Origin: Cryptomeria japonica
Lineage: Eukaryota > Streptophyta > Pinopsida > Cupressales > Cupressaceae
Length of the DNA: 64,000 nucleotides
Reading direction: 5' to 3'
Assembly (NCBI RefSeq): GCF_030272615.1
Contig: NC_081415.1
Location: 416,110,757 to 416,174,756, forward strand
Of the stretch, positions 34,033 to 44,759 are shown in pieces. The position numbers and the translations under genes were made by a program. The notes below the pieces were generated by a model that saw nothing but the letters and a program-made list of their open reading frames with translations, did not search any database and was not told the origin of the DNA. Position 1 is the first letter of the stretch. Each line of letters begins with the position of its first letter.

Positions 34033-35467
34033 TGTAGACGTATACAAATGACCATATTCCTAAATGAATATTTTATATTCATTTCTCTATTTAATTAAAT
34101 AACCCGTATTCCTCTATTTAATTAAGGAAATTACTCAATTAAATTCACTATCCCATTTAATAGGATAAATTCATTTTATTAAATTAAAGCCCCTGTCCAC
34201 TTTTTAATTAAATTCAAATTTAATTAAAATAGTTATCCTAAATTAAATAAATCTAATTTATTTAGTTACAGCCAAATTGAATTAAATTCAATTAAAACCT
34301 ATTTTCCCTCACCCACTTGCAAAATCCTACACCTCCCACTTGCATCCTAACCCTCTTTCTAACCTCTTCTAGATTCTTCTAAACATAATTAATTAACCCA
34401 AACCCATCCATTATCCCTTTTCCCTAAATTTGAGGAGGTCACTTCTCAAAATTGGAGCAAAGTCTTCAAATTGCATTAAATCCTTTATCCATTCAACAAG
34501 CTGAATGCCCCCAAATTTGGAAGGACTCTTACAAATTTATCCCCAAACTCTTCATAACCATTAATGGTTAACTCAACCCTCTTACATGGTTAAAGAATTT
34601 CCATAAACTCAACCTCCATCTAACCTAAGGGTCTCATCAAGCATTTATTACTTTGACCATGGTTATCCTTAAACCTTTGCACAAGAGTTTATCCTTTGGG
34701 TAAAAGATTTATCCAATGGATAACCCTAACTTAACCTTAACTCTTAACCCCTAGGGTAACCATGAGGTCTTCTCAAGCATTTAATGCTTCTTACATCTCC
34801 TCTCAACCAACCTTATATTGACAATTATAACCATTTCATTGGTGTCAATTGCAAACATGGACTCCCAACTTTCAAACTTGGCCCTTGATTGCCTCTTTCA
34901 ATCCTGACCATCCATTGCCCTATTTTTGCTATAAATAGAACTCTCATTCCTCCATTTTCATCATCCAAGTCTTTAGCATCACACTTATACTTAAATCCAT
35001 TCAAGCTTTCATATCTCATTTTATGCTCATCATTTTAGCTTCTCTTTTAAACAGGAATTTATCTAAATATGCTAATTTAGAGTATGTTCCTTATCATTTA
35101 GCTTAAATCATGAACTTATATAGTATGCTAGGATAGTCTAGTTTACTAACCTTGTCATCTTATGGCTAGTTTATTGCATTTTAGCATCATGCATAGCTTA
35201 GGATGCATCTCATCTTAAAATCAACAAAAGCATCCCTCGTTTTTGCATTTGTCATCCCTAAACCATTTTGCTCAGTGATCTGAGAGAAAAAACATTGGTT
35301 TGAGGGACCATGCAAGATAGAGAACCATGGAACCATCCTTGGGAAGCTGAGCCATACTTCATGACTTCGTAGCTTGCACCAAGAAGTCATGTGGGTGTGT
35401 GAGCAAGGCTCCATAGAGCTCCGTTTTTCACATATTGAGTTCTATCGGCCCGCTTTTCCTGCATACA
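34033..35467 (+). repeat. Left LTR of element A
   Basis: TGTAGACGTATACAAATGAC to CTTTTCCTGCATACA, 1435 bp, with TG/CA ends, an AT-rich U3 start and a TATA box at 34930. It is followed after four bases by the PBS. It matches the reverse complement of 50146-51592 with scattered differences. Confidence 0.93.
34930..34938 (+). promoter_or_regulatory. TATA box, left LTR of element A
   Basis: TATAAATAG with downstream ACTCTCATTCC; about 535 bp before the LTR end. It is the probable promoter of the gag-pol RNA. Confidence 0.65.
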
Positions 35468-35471
35468 TTTT

Positions 35472-35490
35472 TGGTGCCCACCATGGGGCA
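35472..35490 (+). other. Primer binding site of element A
   Basis: TGGTGCCCACCATGGGGCA matches the plant tRNA-Lys PBS pattern with two transitions. Confidence 0.75.
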
Positions 35491-35569
35491 TTACCCCATA
35501 TATCAAATCGATTTTTAAATTTAACCACTTTTGCAGGTCCGCGGGAAACGAGAATCAACGCGTGGGAAG

Positions 35570-35840
35570 CATTCCCTAGCGCATCTAGTCAACAGCCTAG
35601 CGCAGCCAGTTTACTGTTCAGCACATCGGGTCCATCATCTAGTGCATGGAGTCTGTTTATTAGCGCATCATAATACTAACCTTTTCCTGTAGGTCTTGGC
35701 ATGAGAGAAAAACAGAGCAGTGCTTCCAGAACATAGAGTAGCGCATCCCGAAAATAGCATAGCGCATCACTGATTTATTTCAGCACATCACTGTTATTTT
35801 GTAGCGCATACAATTTGTTCTGTAGCGCATCATAAACAGA
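35570..35840 (+). repeat. Leader array 1 of element A (AGCGCAT units)
   Basis: About ten units with a core of TAGCGCATC and variants AGCACAT, AGTGCAT and AGCGCAG, spaced roughly 20-23 bp. Variation falls mostly at the CpG positions. Confidence 0.85.
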
Positions 35841-36499
35841 CAGAAATCAAAAAAATTAAAATTTGTAACCAAGGGTAAAATTTAGACTTGTTGAAATCCA
35901 CCCGTCATCTAACATTTTTTGGCTTGTTCTTTTCCAGGATTCTAACAATTTTATTGCAGATGGGAGCTTAGTTTTAAAAATATTAAGATAGTTAGAATTT
36001 TCACTAACTTAGTTAAGTTAGTTTAAAATTTTGAATTTCTTTTATTCTTAAAATTGAACTCACTTGTTTTTTTTTGGGCTATAAAAAGAACCACAAATTA
36101 GAAAATTTCTTGCTTTCATAGGAGAAAACATTATTTTAGGCTTTAAAAAGAACCATACAAACCTTCCTTTTTGCAAAGGTAGCTATAAAAAGAACCTCAC
36201 CATCCTTTGGTGTATAAAAGGATTCATTTCAAAATTTTGCAAAGGAAAGAACCACACTTAAAAGATTTTGTTACAATCAGAGGAGGGAAGTTATTCCCCT
36301 TTTACCAATTTCCTTTTGTTATCCAAAATCGAACTTTTGCTTTGTTGACTCAATTATTTTCCTAGATTAAATAATCACTGATTTGGGGAATATTAAATTA
36401 ACACCATGCTTTTTGGAGCAACATCTCCCAATATAAGTTAGCAAATCATTTGTCTTAAAAGTTAAAAAGAAAAAAATTGTTTTCTTTGTCTCGAAAGTG

Positions 36500-37220
36500 G
36501 AAGGAATATGCTCTTCCCTTAACTGGGTGATCAAAAATCCAGACCACTCTTAAAGCTTTCTCTACTTCAAGCAAATAAATTCTTTAGCAGGACTGCCTTC
36601 TCAAGGAGTTGGAATCAAATCTTAAAGCCATTTATGGCTGGTGTGAAGGGAATGACCTAAGTGGGAAACGAATTTGACGCCAAGTATTCCAACCCACTAT
36701 AATCAAAAGTGGAAAGTGACAAAAGTCATTTTCAACGGTTGCACGCAGCGATTAGCCTTCCCCCAGTATCCTCGAGATACGTAAAGCCTTTGTTCTAAAG
36801 GTTAGGAAGCCTCCTGAGGGAGTTTATCACTAGCGGCCGACCAGGAAGCCTGATTACAAACCATAGAAATAGAAACCTTGAGCCGAGTCAGTAACCAGAC
36901 ATTTATAACATCATAGTGCAAGGGTGGGGAAGAATCCGCCCCCAAGATCACTCACCATATATCTCCCAAGATAACTACTCAATTGTGAAGCAATTCATTT
37001 TGAGTTAATTTCTGCCAAAAGGCAAAAAAATGGGCGCCCTCTAGGGGGTGACATGGCTGTTTGAGTTGACGGAGTATCGAGACTAGTGGGCTATGATGTT
37101 ATTTATGACCTTTGAATAAAGAGTCTTCTTGAAGTGTATTATTCGTATCCAAACCTGTTAAAACATTGGGGATTTGAACACATCCTCGCAGAACATACAC
37201 TTTTTGTTAGATTAGGCAAA
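36500..37220 (+). other. Conserved leader block of element A
   Basis: Homologous to 29450-29910 plus 31440-31710 of element B. It has no conserved ORF and may hold RNA packaging or translation signals. The stretch 35841-36499 between array 1 and this block shows no feature beyond AT-rich leader. Confidence 0.6.
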
Positions 37221-37349
37221 ATGGTTGTCTTTTTTGTGTTGTGCTTGCATTTACTACTTCAAAAAATCATCCATCAAGACTGAAAAACTCACAATCAAAA
37301 CCAAAAATTGCAAAAAAAAAAAAAAAACCAACCAAAGGAAAAATTAGGG

Positions 37350-37740
37350 CAGTTTAGTGCGTGAGAACAACTTCTTAGCACGTAGGGTACATTTGTTAGC
37401 GCATCAAAATGTAAAGTTAGCACATCCAATCAAAACAGTAACGTTTTATCCAAAATTTTAAAATAGTGTTAAACAGTTAGCGCATCTGGAAAATAGTTTA
37501 GCACATTGAAGCATCAGCTTAGCGTGTGGAAGCCAAACTTTAGCACATAGGGTTTAACAGTTAGCGCATCATAGACCCATACTAGCGCATAGCTTTTTGA
37601 GCCAGGTAAAAAATAAAATTTAAGCAGTCGAAAACTTTAGCGCGTAGCAGGGGGCAGCCTAGTGCGTGGGGTCCTTTATTTAGCGCATGAAGTAAATTTG
37701 ATAGCGCATCTTGTCTCTGTTTTAGTGCGTGACCAAAATA
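37350..37740 (+). repeat. Leader array 2 of element A (AGCGCAT units)
   Basis: About fifteen units of the same AGCGCAT/AGCACAT/AGTGCGT family with a spacing near 20 bp, placed after the conserved block, exactly where array 2 of element B lies. Confidence 0.85.
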
Positions 37741-38195
37741 AAAAAAACAGGGGGCAAAACAGTGAGGAATTTTGAAAAATTTAGAAAACATCTTTGGAAG
37801 CCTCTTTTCATCAACATCATTTTTCGTCAAAATAGAGTAGCAAAAACAAAGCTGTAAAAACTATTTCTTGAGCAAAGTTTGTGTCAAACAAATGTTATAA
37901 AAATCCAAAACTGATTGCACGATAAAACATATCTATCCTATCAAAATCCAGAAACATCATCACAAGTATCAAAAGGATCCTTTATCATCTCACAGATTTC
38001 ATCTCAAAAACACTTGTTTAAAACCTCAGGTTGTCAAATCAAGTTTCCATATCGGGAGACTTTATCCATATCATTTTACACGCTTTGTTGTGAAGGGGCA
38101 TCTAAACCTTCACTTTGATAGAGTAAAACTTGAATTTTCAAAACAAGATTAACTGAATCCAAAACAAATCAAAGGAAACCATTGATCACTTATGC
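37741..38195. other. Leader of element A, unassigned
   Basis: AT-rich leader before the small ORF; nothing further recognised. Confidence 0.4.
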
Positions 38196-38549
38196 ATGAC
38201 TAATCCTCATATTCTTAGAAGAAAGAATATTTATTGTAACACCACGTTAAGGAAACAACAACCAAGTTTTTTCAAATTTATCAAGAGAAACAAATTTTTA
38301 TACATCAATCGTCAACTCTTCAAATCTCATCAAGTATTCCTTCATCACGTCAAACGTTATATCCAAAACAAATCCAACAAATTTGACAAAGAGCCTTTAA
38401 AGACTAGGGCATATTGTCAAAAATCCGCTTTTAATCAAATCATAAATCGTGGAGGAAGGATCAATCTGGCATTCCTGCCCGACAAGTGTATCACTTATAA
38501 CACACCCCGAGCAACATATCGAAGAGGATTTTGTCCCCTTCATCACTAA
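38196..38549 (+). CDS. Small basic ORF upstream of gag (element A)
   Basis: A 117-codon open frame ending 14 bp before the gag start. Residues 30-95 align with the small ORF of element B at 33053-33325, including FLYIN, the FD-E-L-TR segment, NRGGRI and LP...ITY. It is strongly basic with no acidic tract, signal peptide or membrane segment. Function unknown; a nucleic-acid-binding or regulatory peptide is possible. Being open in both elements while gag-pol is littered with stops is notable, though short ORFs survive by chance more easily. Confidence 0.55.
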   Translation: MTNPHILRRKNIYCNTTLRKQQPSFFKFIKRNKFLYINRQLFKSHQVFLHHVKRYIQNKSNKFDKEPLKTRAYCQKSAFNQIINRGGRINLAFLPDKCITYNTPRATYRRGFCPLHH

Positions 38550-38563
38550 AAGTTTGTACTAAA

Positions 38564-40252
38564 ATGCCTGTTACTCGCTCTCAACAAAACCAACAAAGCG
38601 AGGCACAAGCAAAATCTAGTATGAATCGAAGGTTATCAAATCCTTTTGAAGGTCCACACCTAGAGGATATTGAAATTTCTGAAGAGCTTCTTCAAGAATT
38701 CCAAGAAAGTGTTTCATTCCAAAAGCTTGTAGAAAAGCTCATGGAAAATGACAAAGAAAAATACTTGCTCATGCTCACAAGAAAAGGAGTCAAACTCCCT
38801 GAAAACTTTGATGCAGATGTGTTTAGAATGCAATCTCAACATTATGAATATCAAGAACGACAACGGGAATGGGAAGCACGCGACCCTGAACAAGATATCC
38901 CTGATCAAAACATACCAGAACAACATACACCAAGACAAAACATCCCGGATCAAAACATACCGGAGCAACATACACTAAGACAAAACATCCCCGAGCAAAA
39001 CATACCATTCCATACACTGTTTCAACCCAGGATCAATGCAAGGGAAGAACTCTTTCCTCAGCAAAACAATGCGCCTTTGGTTGCCCTTACTCAACAGATG
39101 CAAATGTTACAAAGACAAATGCAAGATATGCAACAAGGGACAACAATGCGGTATTCATTAAACAAAATCTGTCCTTATCCTTTTGACAGAAGATTGCACA
39201 TGATCCCTTTTCCTCCAAACTTAGACGTACCTAAATTTGACAAATACGATGGAAAAAGTGATCCCCTTGATCATGTCAGAGAATTTTGTACCATGAGTCT
39301 TGAATTTGCTCATGATGACACCTATCTGATGAGGTTATTCCCAAGAAGTTTGGGAGGACAAACAATGGAATGGTTATCCAAAATTACACCGCCTGTCAGA
39401 TCGTTTGATGAATTGGTTAACAAGTTCATAACATAATACTCCTATAACATTCAACATGCTATAACCATGCTAGATGTCTGCAACACCAAACAGAAAAACA
39501 ATGAAACATTCATGATATTCCTTCAATGCTAGTGACATATGGTATCACGATATCCTCGAGATATTCCTGAAAAGGAGAAAATGGAGATCTTCATCGACAA
39601 CTTGAATGGTGAGATGAGTTACAGGCTCAAACTCCAATGCATACCATCTTTCACTAAATTGATTGAAAATGACATTCAAGTAGAGGAAGCATGTGTCAAA
39701 AAGGGAATGCTCAAATTCTTCAAAGAAGGAACAAATTCATCAAACTACAATAACCAAAACAACAACTACTTAGACAAGTCTCGATTTTGGACTCGAAACA
39801 AAAATGAAGGCAACAATGAATCACATGATCCAAAATCCAAGCAACCAGTGCTCGCATTATTTGGAAATCCTCAAACTATGAAAAATCCTAAAGGTGCTAA
39901 TCCAAATGCTAACACATATGCACCAAATACCAATCAAGGTCAACCCAACGCAAACAACACCCACAATACTCAAAACAAAACCACGAATCAAGGACCTAGT
40001 AACAATTCACGTGACAACAATAACAATTTCCAAAAACTTGTCTTCACACCACTGGGACAATCACTAGAGTCAACATTCAGAAAGCTTTTGGCAAACAAGA
40101 TTCTCTCATTGTCTGCAATCAGCAACTATGAACCCCAAATCAAACCACCTTGCTGGAATGACTCACATTATTGTGATTTTCATCGTAACAAAGGTCATCG
40201 AACGAACGATTGCATGAGATTGAAAAAAATTGTTCAAGACATGATTGATTAG
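38564..40252 (+). pseudogene. Gag of element A
   Basis: Starts MPVTRSQQNQQ, a beginning seen in Tat-type Gags. Residues 105-140 are a repeat of NIPEQHTPRQ-type units. The capsid core has FDKYDGKSDPLDHVREF and LFPRSLGGQTMEW. After two or three in-frame stops (39434, 39527-39532) the frame goes on with LNGEMSYRLKLQ, an Asn-rich linker and the zinc knuckle CDFHRNKGHRTNDC (40172-40213). This is a CX2HX4HX4C variant in which the second ligand is His. One continuous frame joins gag to protease. Confidence 0.88.
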
Positions 40253-40630
40253 GGTGACTTAATGGTAGATGGTCTCAAAACAAATGGTGACCATGGAGCC
40301 TTTAAAAATCCTCTCCCAAACTACAACAAAGATGGAGCTTCAACCTCAAACGATACACGTGGAGCTCGTATCAACCACATCTACAATAACACCATCAATC
40401 ACATATCAGCTGAAGACCATCAGGTAAATGTCATCATAATCCGAGACTAGCATGATCATGAATCCATCAATGTAACCACCAGAGCTCAGAAATATGTCTT
40501 GAAGGGACATACCGCGCCTACAACCACTACACCAAAAATCTAATATGATTTAGTCAGCCAACTACGCAAAACTCTGGCTCAGATATCTATACTAGAACTA
40601 CTGAAACTGTCAACAAAACATAAAAACATA

Positions 40631-41062
40631 TTGGAGCAAGTGCTATTGGAAACAAATGTACGTCAAGATCTGGATGCAGACAGATTTCAAGCCATGGTCG
40701 CTCATATGACAGGGCCTCATAATCTCACCTTCTCAGAGCATGATAATACTTCCTTGAGTCATTTGTATAACACTCCTCTCCATATTGAAGCCATCATTTA
40801 TAAACACCGAGTAAAAAGAGTCTTAATAGATGGAGGATCTGGACTTAATATATGTACTTTAAAACTTATCCGTGCATTAGGCTTCTCAGAGGAGTCTATT
40901 GATCCCCATAAAAAGATTACCATAAAGGCCTATGATGATGAGGAAAGATCATCTAAAGGAACCGTGATGTTACCCATTCAAGTTGGACTAGTGCAAAAAG
41001 ATACTATGTGTCAGGTCTTAGACATAGACCTCACCTACAATATTTTATTAGGTCGACCCTAG
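40631..41062 (+). pseudogene. Protease of element A
   Basis: VLIDGGSGLNICTL gives the active-site Asp in the DGG form usual for the Tat lineage, and LTYNILLGRP is the second conserved motif, followed by a stop where W is expected. It is in the same frame as gag. The enzyme would cleave the polyprotein. Confidence 0.85.
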
Positions 41063-41554
41063 ATACATGAAATGCAAGCAGTGCCTTCTACATATCACCA
41101 GTGTGTCAAATTTCCCTATAACGGACAAGAGGTCTCCATATATGCTGATCACAATCCATTTCAACATTCTAATGCAATGAGGGTAGCCCAGGACAATTTG
41201 GTTCCCCATAATAGGGAAAAATAGAGATCCTCAACATCAGATCTACAGATGGCAAAGCCCAAATCGTTACCTAGAGATTTCAAGCAGAAAATGCAAATCA
41301 GAGAACAAGGTATGGGAGAATACTCCTTGGAACCCATGTGTTTGGCCAAATTACCAACATCACCCAGATCTCATGGATTGCCTATTACATCAACACATTA
41401 GGTAACTCAACCCATCACCAAATTTGATGGTACCTTCATCCAACTAGGCACTCTAGCACATGAATCAGAAGAGAAAGACATTCTTAGCTGGTTATACAAA
41501 GATGAGGAAGAAGATAATAGAGCAGCTGCTCTAGATATAGTTCTACCAACACAC

Positions 41555-41700
41555 CTATATGGAAAGGGCTACTTAATCATGCAGCAAATGGGATATGATG
41601 GTAAAGGACCTATTGGAAAACGCAAAGAAGGAGTCACTGAACCCATAGATCTTCCTTCACAGCCCAGTAGAGACAAAATAGGATTGGGTTGTAAACTCAC
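41555..41700 (+). pseudogene. G-patch-like domain downstream of protease (element A)
   Basis: GKGYLIMQQMGYDGKGPIGK, then GVTEPID and RDKIGLGCK: the glycine pattern of a G-patch, which binds nucleic acid and is known in some retroelement polyproteins. It is in frame with protease. The equivalent in element B is at 53881-54015. Confidence 0.65.
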
Positions 41701-42960
41701 TTTCCTATTAAGAAGGACACCATGCATAACTCCAAACCTCAATGGAAAGCAAAGAAGAAGTACAAAGAAGAATCCTGGCAGGAAGCACTATTTGAGTCAG
41801 CAGAAACAATCCGCAAGGCACGTGAATGTCAAGAACAGAAGCAACATTAGGAAAAGCTTCTACGCCACAAGAAGGCCATATCTGCAATAGTAGCTCATAT
41901 TCAAACACCAATATCTCAAAAACCAATATAAACATCTCCTGATACCATTATTCCTCCCCAAGGAGGCACAGTCTATGAACAAATATAGAAAGTAGAAGCA
42001 GGATCTGACACCGAATCAACAAAAACTATCAAAATGGTATCTATCATCAAAGATTTATTTTCACCCTATAACATACTTGTTTATAGCACTGATAGAATTT
42101 GGGATGATGCCTCAGAGACTCATTCCAATGAATATGAATGGGGTAGCTGCTCGAATGCTACTATGGATATCACTAATAATACTGGTACCATATCCCTTTC
42201 TTAGGAAGAACATAACACAAAAGATAGACCTCTTGAATTTGGACCGCAGAATATCTATGACGCCAAGGAAAGCAAACATAAACATTACGAAGAAATCTAT
42301 ATGGAAGATGATACCATCGAAGACCTCGACGAAATCCTTGACTTCTTCACCAAAACCAATCATGATGAAACCTCTGTCTTGACACTTACAGTAGTAGAAC
42401 TTGATCCATCGAATGATTCCTTACCGCTTGTCTTTCCTGACCTCATTGACTGGGATGAACCCGAAATACATGATATACCAATTTTCCTAGATGATGAATC
42501 TATTATCCATTACCTATGTACCATTAACCCGAAAACATGCTCTACCAGTGAACGAAGTAACGATGTCTACAAACCAGGGAGTGCCAAGTTTCTTCGTCGC
42601 AAAAATAAACCAAATAAAAGATCTGATGCTGAAAACCAGTCAATGGCAGATCTAGATCACAAAAAAGTAAAAATAAAGGACGCATCTGAGGGTGAAAACC
42701 TTTTTAAGGCACCTAAAGATGGGAGACTTGACACTCTTCCAAAACACTTTCATGAGTGATCACCCATATTGATTGAGCCCACTCAATCAATCAACATTGG
42801 TACCACATAGGCAGTCAAAAACATACACCTAGCAGAATCTCTAATAGAGGAGGAAAGATCGACATTTATCATCTTTTTTAATGAAAAGCAAATTAACTTT
42901 GCTTGGTCATATGCAGATATGCCCATAATTGATCCACACTTAATCATGCATCACTTGTCC
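41701..42960 (+). pseudogene. Spacer between G-patch and RT (element A)
   Basis: A frameshift lies in 41890-42300. 42301-42759 is an open acidic segment (MEDDTIEDLDEIL) with a conserved SEGENLFKAPKDGRLDTLPKH motif shared with element B (VSEGENLLEALEDGRFES at about 54920). Role unknown. Confidence 0.6.
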
Positions 42961-43700
42961 ATCTCTCCAGGAGTTAAGCCAGTCAAGCAAAAACTATGAA
43001 AGATGAATCCACATGTGGCACTCATGGTCAAAGCTGAACTAAAGAAACTATTAGATGTCAGATTCATCTGACCCATCGACTATGCAGAATGGATCTCCAA
43101 CATAGTGCCAGTATCAAAACTAGACAACAGTATCAGAATCTGCACTGATTTTAGAGATGTCAACAAAGCCTGTCCAAAAGATGACTTTCCTTTACCTAGT
43201 ATCGACATAATTGTAGACCTCACAATAGGCTTAGGCTATAATCAGATAAAAATAGCCCCAGAAGATCAAGATAAAACAACATTCACTTGTCCTTGGGGAA
43301 CATACAGTTGGAATGTTATTCCTTTTGGCTTAAAGAATGCAGGGGCTACTTATCAAAGAGCAATGACAACAATCTTTCATGACATGATGCACACATTCAT
43401 GGAAGACTATGTGGATGATTTGCTAGCTAAATCATTCACCAGAGTAGAACATCTCGACATCCTGACAAAAATCTTTGATCGATTGGAGAAATTCCAAGTT
43501 CGGCTCAACCCTAAGAAGTGTGTCTTCGGGGTTACATCAGGAAAGTTACTAGGCTACATCATCTTAGCTAAAGGTATTGAAGTGGATCCAGCAAAGGTAC
43601 AAGCCATTATGGAAATGCCACCACCAAAGAATATCAGTCAACTCAGATCTCTACAAGGATGACTTCAATCAATCAGATGATTCATCACTCAACTAGCTGA
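42961..43700 (+). pseudogene. Reverse transcriptase of element A, catalytic motif A deleted
   Basis: IRICTDFRDVNKACPKDDFP, then VIPFGLKNAGATYQRAM and YVDD (about 43408) identify RT. Between DLTIG and YNQIKIAPED only two residues remain, while element B has twelve (including MDGFS). An in-frame deletion of about 30 bp has therefore removed the first catalytic Asp. Two stops precede the domain. The enzyme cannot be active in this copy. Confidence 0.88.
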
Positions 43701-44230
43701 TAAAAGTCTACCATTCAATCATTTGCTCCATAAGAATGTACCTTTCAGATGGGAGGCCAAGTGTGCAGAATCTTTTTATTAAATCAAACAGTATCTGATG
43801 AACCCACCAGTTCTAGTACCACCAGTCACAGGAAAGCCCCTTATTCTATACATTTCAACAATAGATATATCACTGGGGGCACTGTTAACACAATAAGATC
43901 AACAAGGAAAGGAATGAGCCATCTACTACATCAGCAAGACATTGAATGGCTATGAACTCAACTATACATTCATTGAGAAGGCTTGTCTAACAGTAGTCTT
44001 CGCATCTCAAAAGTTTCGACATTATATGTTGGCACACACAATTAAGCTAGTAGCAAAAATTGATCCTCTCAAATATCTACTCAACAAGGTAGCTCTTACT
44101 GGCCGGTTGGCTAAATGGGTCATGATTCTCAGTGAATTTGACATCCAATACACAGAAAGAAGAGCCATCAAAGGACAAGCAATTGCAGATCAACTAGCTG
44201 AAGCACCGCTACTAGGAAAACAAACTATGA
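43701..44230 (+). pseudogene. Connection and RNase H (first) of element A
   Basis: KPLILYISTIDISLGALL, YYISKTLNGYELNYT, then LAKWVMILSEFDIQY and GQAIADQLAEAP match the gypsy RNase H. Catalytic residues have drifted, since the usual first Asp in the ILYIS segment is not present, as in Tat elements whose native RNase H is degenerate. Several stops lie between 43663 and 43920. Confidence 0.75.
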
Positions 44231-44277
44231 GATTGAATTTCCGGACAGGGACGTTCTTGCTATTTCTACCACACAAT

Positions 44278-44690
44278 GGACCCTATACTTTGATGGATCC
44301 TACACCCAACATGGTTCAGGTGCTGGCATTCTTTTCATCACTCCTAAAGGGCATACCATACCAAGATCATACCGGCTTATGTTCCCATGCACAAATAATG
44401 TGGCTGAATATGAGGCATTGGTTATAGGCATCAAAATGGCCGTAGAATGGAAAATCATAGAGTTAATGGTCTATGGAGATTCACAACTAGTCGTCAATCA
44501 AATCAACAATGACTATTAGACAAAGGATGACAAGCTACTCCCCTACAAGCGAATGGTGGATGACTTCAAACAATATTTTGTACACATCACCTTCGAGCAA
44601 ATACCAAGGTTGAACAACAAAGCAGCCGATGCCATGGCTACTATCGCTTCATTACTACAAATTCCAGAGCAATAGAATTGTTACGAGTTC
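44278..44690 (+). pseudogene. Second, archaeal-type RNase H of element A
   Basis: LYFDGSYTQHGSGAGI, NNVAEYEALVIGIKMAVEW and VYGDSQLVVNQIN carry the Asp, Glu and Asp of an RNase H1 of the archaeal/plant type, followed by NKAADAMATIASL. A second RNase H after a decayed first one is the hallmark of the Tat lineage. A frameshift near 44225 precedes it and one stop (DY followed by TAG) lies inside. Confidence 0.85.
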
Positions 44691-44759
44691 CTGGTAGATC
44701 AACTGTTCTCCCCAGCCTATGACCACTCTGAATCCCATGTTGTCTATGCCTTAACCGGT

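Noticed and set aside
35570-37740. CRISPR-like regularly spaced repeats
   Set aside because: Units are 8-10 bp, degenerate, with short variable spacing, in a plant retrotransposon leader; no cas genes are present.
42112-42363. Minus-strand ORF across the pol spacer of element A
   Set aside because: It lies opposite the acidic spacer, whose plus-strand motifs are shared with element B.
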